From positions 1 to 35,052 of the forward strand of contig JAFSSS010000055.1 of the NCBI GenBank assembly GCA_017450925.1: a stretch of 35,052 bases of DNA, read 5' to 3'. The stretch's first letter is position 1, and the number at the start of each line of letters is the position of its first letter. This document shows, piece by piece, positions 15,817 through 23,868 of this stretch. Source of the stretch: Ruminococcus sp. (lineage in GTDB: Bacteria > Bacillota > Clostridia > Oscillospirales > Ruminococcaceae). A program made the translations under genes and the position numbers. The notes under the pieces are model-generated. The model had not been told where the DNA came from and ran no database searches. It saw only the letters and a program-made list of their open reading frames with translations.

Positions 15817-16846
15817 GATATTTTTCACGGAGCTTAAAAAGCTTATAAGGATAAACCGCCTGCCGCTTGTCATTCTGCTGGCGGTCGCTGTAAGGGCGGT
15901 GCTGTGCATTCTGCCGTCGGTGCATGAACACCCCTATTCCGATGAAGTCTATAAAAGCTGCACCGCACAGCTTGAGGGTAGGCTTACAGCTGAAAAGACA
16001 GAGTATCTGAATTCCCGCCTTGCCGAGATAGACCGGCTTATCGCCGCTTATGATGAAATGCAGCAAAGATACACGGCCGGAGAGGTCACCCTTGATGAAT
16101 ATTCAGCCTATACCGAACGGCACGGAAAAGCAAAGGCGGAGGAAAGCACGGTGCGTTATCTTTGCCGCAAATGCAAGGCACTTGACGGCTGTACTGATTT
16201 TGACAAGCAGATCTTCTGTGACACCGCATGGAGCGATCTTTTTGAGGACAACGGCTTTGACTGTGTAATGCTTATCGCACTTTTGTGTATTGCTGTCCCT
16301 GCTTTTGATAACGAGTATTCGTCGGGGAGCTTCAAGCAGCTTCTCACCTCAAAGCGAGGAAAAGCACAGCTTGCAGTTTCAAAGCTTGCGGCGGTCTGGG
16401 TGACAGTGCTTGTGCTTTCCTGTCTGATGAACGCTGTCAGACTCGGCATATTTGCATATCACAACGGGCTGACCTACAGTGATATGCCTGTCGGGAATAT
16501 CCTGCTGACTGACGGCTTCGGTGATACCTCTCTGATAGGATATTATCTAAAAGACACGATCATCAAGTCTCTGATATGGGCGATGTATGCCTGTCTTTTC
16601 AGCCTTATCGCAGTGCTTTTTAAAAATGTTGCCTTTGCGGTATTGGCAGGGTTTATTATTGGGATAACGCCGCCGATGATCTCGTCGGGAGCAGGAGGTG
16701 AGAATGCCGTTTATTTTATAAGCGGCCTGCAGCTTGCGAAGATGTACGCAGCGTCTGTTGAGCTGTGGCTGCTTGCGGGGATAATACTTTTAAAGGGTGT
16801 CTTATTTTCAGCAGCAGCTTCAAAGGTCTGGAGCAAAAAAGCATAA
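15809..16846 (+). CDS. ABC-2-type permease-like membrane protein B with Cys-rich outer loop
   Basis: A 345-residue membrane protein with a helix at about 18-38, an extracytoplasmic region of about 110 residues, then five helices. The outer loop contains four cysteines at 119, 122, 128 and 137 (CRKCKALDGC...FC), suited to disulfides or metal binding, followed by helices starting at about 152. It overlaps the ATPase gene by 8 bases. Last gene of the ECF-linked operon. The exported substrate is unknown; membrane stress or peptide export is a reasonable guess only. Confidence 0.8.
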   Translation: MLRIFFTELKKLIRINRLPLVILLAVAVRAVLCILPSVHEHPYSDEVYKSCTAQLEGRLTAEKTEYLNSRLAEIDRLIAAYDEMQQRYTAGEVTLDEYSAYTERHGKAKAEESTVRYLCRKCKALDGCTDFDKQIFCDTAWSDLFEDNGFDCVMLIALLCIAVPAFDNEYSSGSFKQLLTSKRGKAQLAVSKLAAVWVTVLVLSCLMNAVRLGIFAYHNGLTYSDMPVGNILLTDGFGDTSLIGYYLKDTIIKSLIWAMYACLFSLIAVLFKNVAFAVLAGFIIGITPPMISSGAGGENAVYFISGLQLAKMYAASVELWLLAGIILLKGVLFSAAASKVWSKKA

Positions 16847-16861
16847 GAGTTATTCAGCATT

Positions 16862-16948
16862 TTAAGGCAACACCGCACGACCCCTGTGCCTCAACGCCAG
16901 TTGAGGTTGCACATACTGATGCACAGGGGTCGTGCGGTGTTGCCTTAA
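16862..16948. repeat. MITE-like foldback element, copy 2 (short form)
   Basis: A 79-base element (16866-16944) with perfect 24-base terminal inverted repeats (16866-16889 and 16921-16944). It is flanked by TTAA on both sides (16862-16865, 16945-16948). The interior has a CCTCAAC-gcca-GTTGAGG hairpin also found, inverted, in copy 4. Compared with copy 4 it looks like an internal deletion form. It starts 15 bases after the permease B stop, and its hairpin, followed by T/A-rich sequence, may end that operon's transcript. Confidence 0.85.
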
Positions 16949-17074
16949 TATTTATCCTCCTCTGCAGTCAAAATCCGATCTTTATATACACGGTGATTGT
17001 AACACAGTTTGGGGCAATTATCAAGAATTTAACATCCGTTCCGCCGCGGGGAATGAAAAATATTGAATATGCTA

Positions 17075-17103
17075 TTGAAATGATAAAAAATGTGTGTTAT
17101 AAT
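17075..17103 (+). promoter_or_regulatory. Promoter for the SLOG-LCP-PII-like genes
   Basis: TTGAAA (17075-17080), a 17-base spacer and TATAAT (17098-17103). Start near 17110, about 40 bases before the ATG at 17150. Confidence 0.75.
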
Positions 17104-17149
17104 AGGAATAGTGAGCATTTTCGGGGAGGCAGGACGGGAGGTGCTTGTT

Positions 17150-17698
17150 ATGGAGGAAGAGATCGTATTCGACAGGTCAAGGACCTGCTGCTTTACCGGG
17201 CACAGGACCAAGGATCTGCCCTTTGGCGGAGACAGGCACTATACGGGTATGCGAAATCTGATAAGCACCCTTTACCTTGCCGTATCCGATGCTGTTAAAG
17301 AGGGATACGACACCTTTATTTCGGGAATGGCAGACGGGATAGACATTATCTGCGCCGATATCGTGGGGCAGCTCGTGAGCAAGGGCGAAAAGATAAGGCT
17401 GGTCTGCGCAGTGCCCTATGCGGGGCAGATAAAGGAGCATCATACACCGAGAGGGGCTTACCTTTATAAAACGCTGACCGAGCGTTTCCCTACGGTGGTG
17501 CTGGCGAGGAGATATCATCAGGACTGCTACAGGGAGCGCAATGCGTTCATGGTGGCACATTCCTCGAAGCTTATCGGGGTCTATAAGCACAAGACACGGG
17601 GGTCGGGAACGCTGCAGACTATCAGACTTGCCGAAAGGGCGGGGCTGGAATGCAGGATAATCCGGCTGGACGATCAGAATGTTTTCTATATGAAATAA
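17150..17698 (+). CDS. SLOG-superfamily protein (DUF1273/YpsA-like)
   Basis: A 182-residue Rossmann-like SLOG protein. The signature blocks are CCFTGHRTKDLPFGGD at the N-terminus, GYDTFISGMADGIDIICADI in the middle (the nucleotide-binding GMA.G.D segment) and PYAGQIKEHH. Members are predicted to bind nucleotides or nucleotide-derived signals; YpsA of Bacillus affects cell division, but the biochemical role is not settled. The ATG at 17150 follows GGGAGG at a good distance; the longer frame from 17090 begins upstream of the -10 box and cannot be right. Confidence 0.85.
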   Translation: MEEEIVFDRSRTCCFTGHRTKDLPFGGDRHYTGMRNLISTLYLAVSDAVKEGYDTFISGMADGIDIICADIVGQLVSKGEKIRLVCAVPYAGQIKEHHTPRGAYLYKTLTERFPTVVLARRYHQDCYRERNAFMVAHSSKLIGVYKHKTRGSGTLQTIRLAERAGLECRIIRLDDQNVFYMK

Positions 17699-17725
17699 AC
17701 TGCAGGGATAAGGAGTTTTCGCGCA

Positions 17726-18727
17726 ATGGCTAAGAAAAAGAGATCACAGGCACCTGTGGCGCTGGTATATGTGATAACGCTGCTGGTGTTCATGGCGGTG
17801 TTCGGATATATAGCTTACAGGCTCATCATGCAAATGGATTCGTGGAAAAAGGATGAATCGGCGGTGGAGGTCGAGACTGATCCCAGCTTTAATCTCCTGT
17901 TCGCAAGGATCGAAAAGACAGGTGTGCTGAAGGACGCTGCGGTGCTTAGGTTCTCGCCCGAGGAGGATAAGGTGTTCGTGCTGCCGCTGTCGGCATACAC
18001 GGTGAACAGCTCCTCCGGCAAGACCTTTGAGGAGATCTACGAGGCGGGCGGCGCAAGACAGCTGGAGAAGACTGTCGAGAGCGTGTTCGGCATCAAGGTG
18101 GATCACTATCTGACGGTGAACAAGGCCGGGTTCGAGACAGTGGCGGATATCATCGGCGGTATCGTTTATACTCCGCGGGAGGACCTTTACAAGCTGGCGG
18201 AAAAGGATGCGGACGATATCTCGTACCAAGCCGGAAAGGCCGTGGATCTTAGCGGACATATGGTGGCGCAGCTGCTGGGAGAAAATGTGTTCTCCGACGG
18301 CTATAAGGGAAATTTGGACTTTTTGGGAACGGTGCTGGAGCAGCTGGTGAACAATGCCTTCCAGCAGTCAAACTTCACAAAGGCAAGTCTTGAAAATATG
18401 TTCTCGCAGCTTACAGGCGGCGGAGATACGAGCTACACCAAGAACGAGTTCGCCGACAACAGATCCACCCTCAACGGGATGCTTGACAAGCATCTGAACA
18501 AGCCGGCAGTGCTTATGGTGCCGGAGGGTGAGTGGCGTGAGGACAACAGGTTCGTTCCTGCTGCGACCTTCGTCAACGAGCTGAAGGAGGTATTCGGAGG
18601 GAAAAGCTCCAAGGGAGCGGTGACCTTCGGAAGCAGCACGGCACAGACGGAGCAGACACCGGCAGAGAACAGAAACCTTGAGGAGCAGACTGCCAATGCC
18701 GCGGACACCGAGACTGCGGAAAACTGA
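17726..18727 (+). CDS. Degenerate LytR-CpsA-Psr (LCP)-like membrane protein
   Basis: A 333-residue protein with an N-terminal membrane anchor (about 11-33) and an outer domain resembling the LCP fold. The block VDHYLTVNKAGFETVADIIG followed by GIVYTP matches the central LCP signature. The strand before it, DKVFVLPLSAYTV, lacks the arginine of the usual SIPRD motif. The segment corresponding to the second arginine pair reads SGHMVAQLLGENVFSDGYKG with no arginine. LCP enzymes attach wall polymers using these arginines to hold the pyrophosphate, so this copy is probably non-catalytic or has another ligand. The C-terminal 50 residues are a low-complexity Thr/Glu/Ala tail. AAGGAG precedes the ATG. 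Confidence 0.7.
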   Translation: MAKKKRSQAPVALVYVITLLVFMAVFGYIAYRLIMQMDSWKKDESAVEVETDPSFNLLFARIEKTGVLKDAAVLRFSPEEDKVFVLPLSAYTVNSSSGKTFEEIYEAGGARQLEKTVESVFGIKVDHYLTVNKAGFETVADIIGGIVYTPREDLYKLAEKDADDISYQAGKAVDLSGHMVAQLLGENVFSDGYKGNLDFLGTVLEQLVNNAFQQSNFTKASLENMFSQLTGGGDTSYTKNEFADNRSTLNGMLDKHLNKPAVLMVPEGEWREDNRFVPAATFVNELKEVFGGKSSKGAVTFGSSTAQTEQTPAENRNLEEQTANAADTETAEN

Positions 18728-18745
18728 TCGGAGGGAGAACGGCTA

Positions 18746-19294
18746 ATGAAGCTAATGGTCATAATTCTAAACAAGCTGGAGGCTATGGAATATCTGCTGG
18801 AGGGGCTTTCGGCAGCGGGCATCGGCGGTGCGACGATCATTGAGTCCTCGGGAATGGCTATGACGCTGAACAAGCTGGACAGCTCCTTTGTAAGCGCTTC
18901 GATAAGAGCGCTGTTCAGCTCTGACAACGACGAGGATAACAGGACGATCATCTCTGTTATCAGAGACGATCAGCTGGAGATCGCAAGAAAGGTCATCTAC
19001 AGCACTGTGGGAGATCTTTCAATGCCGAACACGGGAATACTTTTCACTCTGCCCATTGATTTTGCCGAGGGCATAAAGAAGAACAGAGGCACGATCATGG
19101 GTACGCCGGAGGAGATAAACGAGGCGAGAGAGGCGGAGAAGAAAGCCGCTGAAGCACCCGCGGAGGAGCCTGTCAGGGAGGGCTGGATAGCCCGCAAGCT
19201 CCGCGAGAAGGCAGAGGCTGCCGAGGCCGAACAGGAGGAAAGGGAGAAGGCAGCTCCGGCAGAGGAGGAGCAGGAAACCGGCGGCGACGAGTGA
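18746..19294 (+). CDS. PII-like protein with charged C-terminal tail
   Basis: A 182-residue protein. Residues 1-115 have the look of a PII/GlnB-like ferredoxin fold: KLMVIILNKLEAMEYLLEGL, then the GIGGATIIESSGMAM block and a final strand near TGILFTLPID. The classical uridylylated T-loop tyrosine is not evident, so it is a divergent PII-like protein. Residues 120-182 are an Ala/Glu/Lys/Arg-rich, probably helical tail. GGAGGGAG lies before the ATG. It follows the LCP-like gene by 18 bases and is probably cotranscribed with it. The ligand and target are unknown. Confidence 0.7.
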   Translation: MKLMVIILNKLEAMEYLLEGLSAAGIGGATIIESSGMAMTLNKLDSSFVSASIRALFSSDNDEDNRTIISVIRDDQLEIARKVIYSTVGDLSMPNTGILFTLPIDFAEGIKKNRGTIMGTPEEINEAREAEKKAAEAPAEEPVREGWIARKLREKAEAAEAEQEEREKAAPAEEEQETGGDE

Positions 19295-19344
19295 AAGATT
19301 TACAAAAAGTTCACACAAGTGGGTAAAAAAACGTGCTTTTGCTA

Positions 19345-19373
19345 TTGCAAAGCGGGAAAAAACGTGGTATAAT
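19345..19373 (+). promoter_or_regulatory. Promoter upstream of the nusA operon
   Basis: TTGCAA (19345-19350), a 17-base spacer and TATAAT (19368-19373), with start near 19380. It is followed within 15 bases by an intrinsic terminator, then a repeat element, then nusA. It could give either a short RNA or, on read-through, the nusA-infB transcript. Confidence 0.7.
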
Positions 19374-19393
19374 ACTATATGATATCGTAGAAA

Positions 19394-19423
19394 GGCTGGA
19401 AACAAAAAGTTCCGGCCTTTTTT
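19394..19423 (+). terminator. Intrinsic terminator / possible attenuator in the nusA leader
   Basis: GGCTGGAA (19394-19401) pairs with TTCCGGCC (19410-19417) with one G-U pair and is followed by six T. It lies downstream of the promoter at 19345-19373, so it may attenuate the nusA operon as well as stop read-through from the PII-like gene, which has no other visible terminator. Confidence 0.8.
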
Positions 19424-19447
19424 GTGGCCGGTTTTATACGGCCGGAA

Positions 19448-19627
19448 TATAGGCAACACCGCACGACCCCTGTGCATCAGATGCGCCGTCCAGCTTTTCG
19501 TCAGATTGCCTAAATTCGACGCGGGCTTGCTGACGCAAGTCAAGGAGAATTTGGGTAATATGACGGAAAGTTGGCAAGCAGATGATGTGCAGAGGCGTTA
19601 GCCGCGGGTCGTGCGGTGTTGCCTATA
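19448..19627 (+). repeat. MITE-like foldback element, copy 3 (complete)
   Basis: A complete 172-base element (19452-19623) with 18-base perfect termini and TATA on each side (19448-19451, 19624-19627). The whole element is an imperfect palindrome. The arms fold together through CCAGCTTTTCGTCA and TGACGGAAAGTTGG and through ATTGCCTAAATTC and GAATTTGGGTAAT. The apex is CTTGC-tgac-GCAAG. It sits between the nusA-leader terminator and the nusA start codon. Confidence 0.9.
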
Positions 19628-19673
19628 CATAAGACAATCAAAATCAAATGATCGAAAGGAATGGTCGGGAAAA

Positions 19674-20750
19674 ATGAATAAGGATTTTTTTGAGGCGCTT
19701 AGCCTGCTGCAGAAGGAAAACGATATTGATGCCGAAACTCTTATCGAGTCGGTCAAGTCGGGTATCATGAAGGCTATCAAGAAGGATTACCCCAACAGCG
19801 AGAACATCTCGGTGGAGATCGACCCCGAAAGCGGAAAGTTTGAAATGAAGATCCTCAAGGAGATCGTTGAGGGCGAGCCGGAGGATCCGGACAATCAGAT
19901 CAGTCTGGACGAGGCAAGGACCATTTCCAAGAGATCGAGAGTGGGCGGCGTCTGCGAGATCAAGCTGAACCCCGCCAAGTTCGGAAGAGTCGCAGCCCAG
20001 AACGCAAAGCAGTCGATCAAGAAGGACATCAAGGACAAGGAAAGAGAAAAGCTGCTGGAGCAGTATAAGGATAAGGTGTTCAGATGTGTTCCCGCCACCG
20101 TTCAGAAGGTGGAGCCCAACACGCTGAACGCGGTAGTCACCATTGATAAGAACGAGGTCTATTTCATCCGCAAAGAGCAGATACCCGGAGAGGTGCTGAA
20201 GCCGGGAGATGTTATACAGGTCTATGTGGTCGGCACCTCGGCGCCGGACAAAAAGCCCTCGATAAGGATCTCCAGAACTCACAGAGAGCTGGTAAAGAGA
20301 CTGTTCGAGAAGGAGGTCCCGGAGATCTACGACGGTATCGTTGAGATCAAGGCGATCTCAAGAGTTGCGGGCGCAAGATCCAAGATCGCCGTCACCAGCA
20401 ACGACCCCAATGTGGATGCTATCGGCGCCTGCATCGGGCCGGGCAAGAGCAGGATATCGGCTATCATCAACGAGCTGAACGGCGAGAAGATAGACATTAT
20501 CCAGTGGAGCGAGGATCCGGCCGAGTTCATAGCAAGAGCGCTGGCTCACGCAGAGGTGCTGAGCGTTGAGGTCTATGAAGAGGATGAGCGGAAGGAATGC
20601 AAGGTCATCGTGCCCGACGATCAGCTTTCGCTGGCTATCGGAAACAAGGGACAGAACGCCAAGCTGGCTGCCGGCCTTACCGGCTACAGGATAGACATCC
20701 TGCCGGAGCATCCCGTGCAGAAGGATGACGGTGAAGAAGAGGAAGAATAA
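19674..20750 (+). CDS. nusA: Transcription termination/antitermination factor NusA
   Basis: A 358-residue NusA of the short, Bacillota type. It has the N-terminal polymerase-binding domain (about 1-130), the S1 domain (about 133-205, FRCVPATVQKVEPNTLNAVV...), and KH1 and KH2 (about 210-345). The diagnostic block is IGACIGPGKSRISAIINELN followed by GEKIDIIQWSED; the last part LAIGNKGQNAKLAAGLTGYR is KH2. There is a Glu-rich C-terminus and no proteobacterial repeats. ATG at 19674; AAAGGA at 19655-19660 is rather far, so the ribosome site is weak. First gene of the operon; rimP is not immediately upstream as it is in Bacillus. Confidence 0.97.
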   Translation: MNKDFFEALSLLQKENDIDAETLIESVKSGIMKAIKKDYPNSENISVEIDPESGKFEMKILKEIVEGEPEDPDNQISLDEARTISKRSRVGGVCEIKLNPAKFGRVAAQNAKQSIKKDIKDKEREKLLEQYKDKVFRCVPATVQKVEPNTLNAVVTIDKNEVYFIRKEQIPGEVLKPGDVIQVYVVGTSAPDKKPSIRISRTHRELVKRLFEKEVPEIYDGIVEIKAISRVAGARSKIAVTSNDPNVDAIGACIGPGKSRISAIINELNGEKIDIIQWSEDPAEFIARALAHAEVLSVEVYEEDERKECKVIVPDDQLSLAIGNKGQNAKLAAGLTGYRIDILPEHPVQKDDGEEEEE

Positions 20751-20752
20751 TT

Positions 20753-21019
20753 ATGAAGGTTAAGAAGATCCCCATGAGGATGTGTCTGGGCTGCGGCGAG
20801 ATGAAGCCGAAAAAAGAGCTTATCAGGGTGGTGAAGAACAGCGAGGGTACGGTCTCGCTCGACCTCACCGGAAGAGCCGCGGGACGCGGGGCGTATCTTT
20901 GCAGGGATATCGAATGCTTCAGAAAGGCACGGAAGGCTCACAGGTTTGAGAAGAGCTTCGAGTGCAGGATAGATGGCGCTGTCTATGACAGCATGGAGGC
21001 GGAGCTAAGTGAAGAATAA
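20753..21019 (+). CDS. ylxR: RNA-binding protein YlxR/RnpM (DUF448)
   Basis: An 88-residue YlxR-family protein with the hallmark N-terminal PMRMCLGCGEMKPKKELIRV and GRAAGRGAYLCRD. The family is encoded between nusA and infB throughout Bacillota; the name RnpM reflects reported binding to RNase P RNA. It starts 2 bases after the nusA stop and overlaps the next gene by 11 bases. Confidence 0.95.
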   Translation: MKVKKIPMRMCLGCGEMKPKKELIRVVKNSEGTVSLDLTGRAAGRGAYLCRDIECFRKARKAHRFEKSFECRIDGAVYDSMEAELSEE

Positions 21020-21326
21020 GATAGGTCTGCTGACCATGTGCAAAAAGGCAGGACGGCTGGTGACGGGAATGGACATGGCAAAGGATGCGTGCAGAAACGG
21101 TACGGCCTTTGCGGTATTCACGGCATCGGATCTGTCGGAGAAGAGCCTTAAGGAGATCAAGTTCCACTGCGGGCGGGACGGAGTTCCGATCTATGCAGCG
21201 GGGATGACTATGGACGAGATAGGCACTGCTCTGGGAAAGCGCAGCGGGATAATCGCGGTGACGGACAAGGGCTTTGCCAAGGGTCTTGCCAAGGGGCTCA
21301 CACCGGCAGAGACAACTGAAATGTGA
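21009..21326 (+). CDS. ylxQ: L7Ae-family K-turn RNA-binding protein (YlxQ-like)
   Basis: A 105-residue ribosomal L7Ae/L30e-fold protein. Matching features are KIGLLTMCKKAGRLVTGMDM at the start, FAVFTASDLSEKSLKEI in the middle and GIIAVTDKGFAKGLAK at the end. It probably binds kink-turn RNA near the ribosome. GTG start within the end of ylxR, so translation is coupled. Position between ylxR and infB confirms the name. Confidence 0.93.
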   Translation: MKNKIGLLTMCKKAGRLVTGMDMAKDACRNGTAFAVFTASDLSEKSLKEIKFHCGRDGVPIYAAGMTMDEIGTALGKRSGIIAVTDKGFAKGLAKGLTPAETTEM

Positions 21327-21351
21327 CTGATCGAATGGAGGAAACTGATAT

Positions 21352-23832
21352 ATGGCAGTAAAGAAAATCAAGCTTAACGAACTTGCAAAGGATCTGAAGC
21401 TGTCCAACGCGGAGGTCATTGAGTGTCTGGGGGCACTGGGAGGCGATGCCAAGAAAACGGTATCGGCTCTGACACCCGAAGAGGTCAGCTATGTGTTTGA
21501 ATTTTTCACACAGAAAAATCAAGTAGCGAATTTTGACGCTTATTTTGCGGCAAATGTGGCTCCCGAGAAGCCGGCAGAGAAGAAGCCTGCTCCCAAGGCG
21601 GAGGAGAAGCCTGCGGAGAAAAAGCCCGAGCCCAAGGCAGAGGAGAAGAAGGAGCCTGTAAAGGCCGAAGAGAAAAAGCCTGCCGAGGCTGCTGCAAAGC
21701 CGGAGGAAAAGAAGCCCGAGCGCCGCAAGGAGCAGAAGAAGCAGGCCAAGAAGCAGGAGCATGGCGTAAAGACCTTTATCGGCGGAAGCAAGAGCGGCAG
21801 CACCGATGCGGGATATACCGTTTCCGAGGCCGGCGACAGCGGCGCAAGGAAGAACGTCGATACCAGAGGCAGCTATGTCGAGCTTGATAAATACAACGAA
21901 AAATACGACAACCTTGCCAATACCAAGCAGAACCGCAGCAAGGATAACTTCCAAAAGAAGCAGAAGCTGACGCAGAAGTCCCAGCAGTACAAGAAGCAGA
22001 TGAAGCAGAGCGCCAAGAGACGCGAGGGCGAGAGCGAAAAGGAGAGGCTGCGCCGTCTGGAGCTGGAAAAGGCCAGAAAGCAGCAGCTGAAGGTCCTTAT
22101 CCCGGACGAGATCGTGGTGTCGGAGCTGGCAGCAAGGCTGAAGGTAACCGTTACCGAGGTCATCAAGAAGCTCATGGGTCTTGGCGTTATGGCGAGCATA
22201 AACGAGACCGTTGACTTTGACACTGCGGCGCTGGTAGCCGAGGAGCTGGGCGCAAAGGTCGAGAAGGAGGTCATCGTTACCATTGAGGAAAGACTTATCA
22301 CCGACGAGGCCGACAACGAGGAGGATCTTGAGGAGAGAAGCCCTGTCGTAGTTGTAATGGGTCACGTTGACCACGGCAAGACCTCTATCCTTGACAGGAT
22401 CAGACACGCAAACGTAGCCGAGGGCGAGGCCGGCGGCATCACCCAGCATATCGGCGCTTATCAGGTATATTACAACAACAAGAAGATAACCTTCCTCGAT
22501 ACCCCGGGACACGAGGCCTTCACCGCTATGAGAGCAAGAGGCGCAAACGTTACGGATATCGCTATCCTTGTTGTTGCGGCTGATGACGGCATCATGCCCC
22601 AGACCGTTGAGTCCATAAACCATGCGAAAGCGGCCGGCGTTTCCATTATTGTGGCTATCAACAAAATGGATAAGGAGGGTGCCGACGCTGAAAGAGTCAA
22701 GCAGGAGCTTACCGAGCATAGCCTTGTTGTCGAGGAGTGGGGCGGCGATGTTATCGCTGTGCCTGTATCGGCCAAGACTGGAATGGGCATTGACGAGCTG
22801 CTCGAAAATATCCTGCTGGTGGCCGAGGTCAAGGAGCTGAAGGCCAATCCTCACAAGGCGGCAAAGGGAACTGTTATCGAAGCCAAGCTCGATAAGGGCA
22901 AGGGCCCGACCGCTACCCTGCTGGTCGAGGGCGGAACTCTTCACACCGGCGATGTTATCATCGCAGGCACCGCCGTGGGACGTGTAAGAACAATGACCAA
23001 CGACAAGGGTCATAAGATAGATAAGGCAGGCCCCTCTACTCCTGTTGAGATCACCGGTCTGGCAGAGGTGCCCATGAGCGGCGACACCTTCAACGCTGTT
23101 GCTGACGAAAAGCTGGCAAGAGAGCTTGTCGAGCAGAGAAAGCATCAGGCAAAGGAAGAGGAATTCAAGAAGGTGAGCAAGGTAACTCTTGACAACCTGT
23201 TCAGCCAGATCAGCGAGGGCGAGATGAAGGAGCTGCCTATCATCGTAAAGGCAGACGTTCAGGGCTCGGTCGAGGCTGTAAAGCAGAGCCTCGAGAAGAT
23301 CTCGAACGACGAGGTAAGAGTAAGAGTTATCCACGGTGCAGTGGGCGCTGTGAACGAGAGCGACGTTATGCTGGCCAATGCCTCAAATGCGATCATCGTC
23401 GGCTTCAATGTAAGACCCGACCCCGTTGCCAAGGAGCAGGCCGAGAGAGACGGCGTGGATATCCGCCTTTACAGGATAATCTACGATGCTATCGAAGAGA
23501 TCACCACAGCCATGAAGGGTATGCTTGCGCCTAAGTTCAGAGAGATCGACACCGCCCGCGTTGAGGTTCGGCAGGTATATAAGATCAGCTCTGTCGGGAA
23601 CGTTGCGGGCTGCTATGTCCTTAGCGGAAAGATCGGCAGGAACGATCTTATCAGAGTTGTGCGTGACGGCATCATCATTGCCGACGACAAGATGTCCTCG
23701 CTGAAGAGATTCAAGGACGATGTCAAGGAGGTAGCCGAAGGCTATGAGTGCGGTATTACCCTCGAGAAGTTCACCGACATCAAGGAGGGCGACATCTTCG
23801 AGGGCTATATCATGGAGGAGTACAGAGAGTAA
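21352..23832 (+). CDS. infB: Translation initiation factor IF-2
   Basis: An 826-residue GTPase that brings initiator tRNA to the ribosome. An IF2N-type domain lies at residues 1-50. A Lys/Glu/Ala/Pro-rich linker with EEKKPA-type repeats follows (about 65-135), then a second IF2N domain (about 245-300). The GTPase domain starts near 330: G1 GHVDHGKT, G2 GGITQHIG, G3 DTPGHE, G4 NKMD and G5 SAKTG. Domains II-IV run to the end ([11 protein letters not shown]). GGAGG upstream of the ATG at 21352. It lies in the same operon as nusA and is followed by rimP. Confidence 0.97.
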   Translation: MAVKKIKLNELAKDLKLSNAEVIECLGALGGDAKKTVSALTPEEVSYVFEFFTQKNQVANFDAYFAANVAPEKPAEKKPAPKAEEKPAEKKPEPKAEEKKEPVKAEEKKPAEAAAKPEEKKPERRKEQKKQAKKQEHGVKTFIGGSKSGSTDAGYTVSEAGDSGARKNVDTRGSYVELDKYNEKYDNLANTKQNRSKDNFQKKQKLTQKSQQYKKQMKQSAKRREGESEKERLRRLELEKARKQQLKVLIPDEIVVSELAARLKVTVTEVIKKLMGLGVMASINETVDFDTAALVAEELGAKVEKEVIVTIEERLITDEADNEEDLEERSPVVVVMGHVDHGKTSILDRIRHANVAEGEAGGITQHIGAYQVYYNNKKITFLDTPGHEAFTAMRARGANVTDIAILVVAADDGIMPQTVESINHAKAAGVSIIVAINKMDKEGADAERVKQELTEHSLVVEEWGGDVIAVPVSAKTGMGIDELLENILLVAEVKELKANPHKAAKGTVIEAKLDKGKGPTATLLVEGGTLHTGDVIIAGTAVGRVRTMTNDKGHKIDKAGPSTPVEITGLAEVPMSGDTFNAVADEKLARELVEQRKHQAKEEEFKKVSKVTLDNLFSQISEGEMKELPIIVKADVQGSVEAVKQSLEKISNDEVRVRVIHGAVGAVNESDVMLANASNAIIVGFNVRPDPVAKEQAERDGVDIRLYRIIYDAIEEITTAMKGMLAPKFREIDTARVEVRQVYKISSVGNVAGCYVLSGKIGRNDLIRVVRDGIIIADDKMSSLKRFKDDVKEVAEGYECGITLEKFTDIKEGDIFEGYIMEEYRE

Positions 23833-23868
23833 GCCTGAGCGGCGAACCTCGTTTATGGAGGCAGACAT

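Noticed and set aside
21298-23334. 678-codon open frame on the strand opposite infB
   Set aside because: It is the shadow of a highly biased infB sequence: Leu-rich composition, no ribosome site, no recognisable domain, and infB on the other strand is certain.
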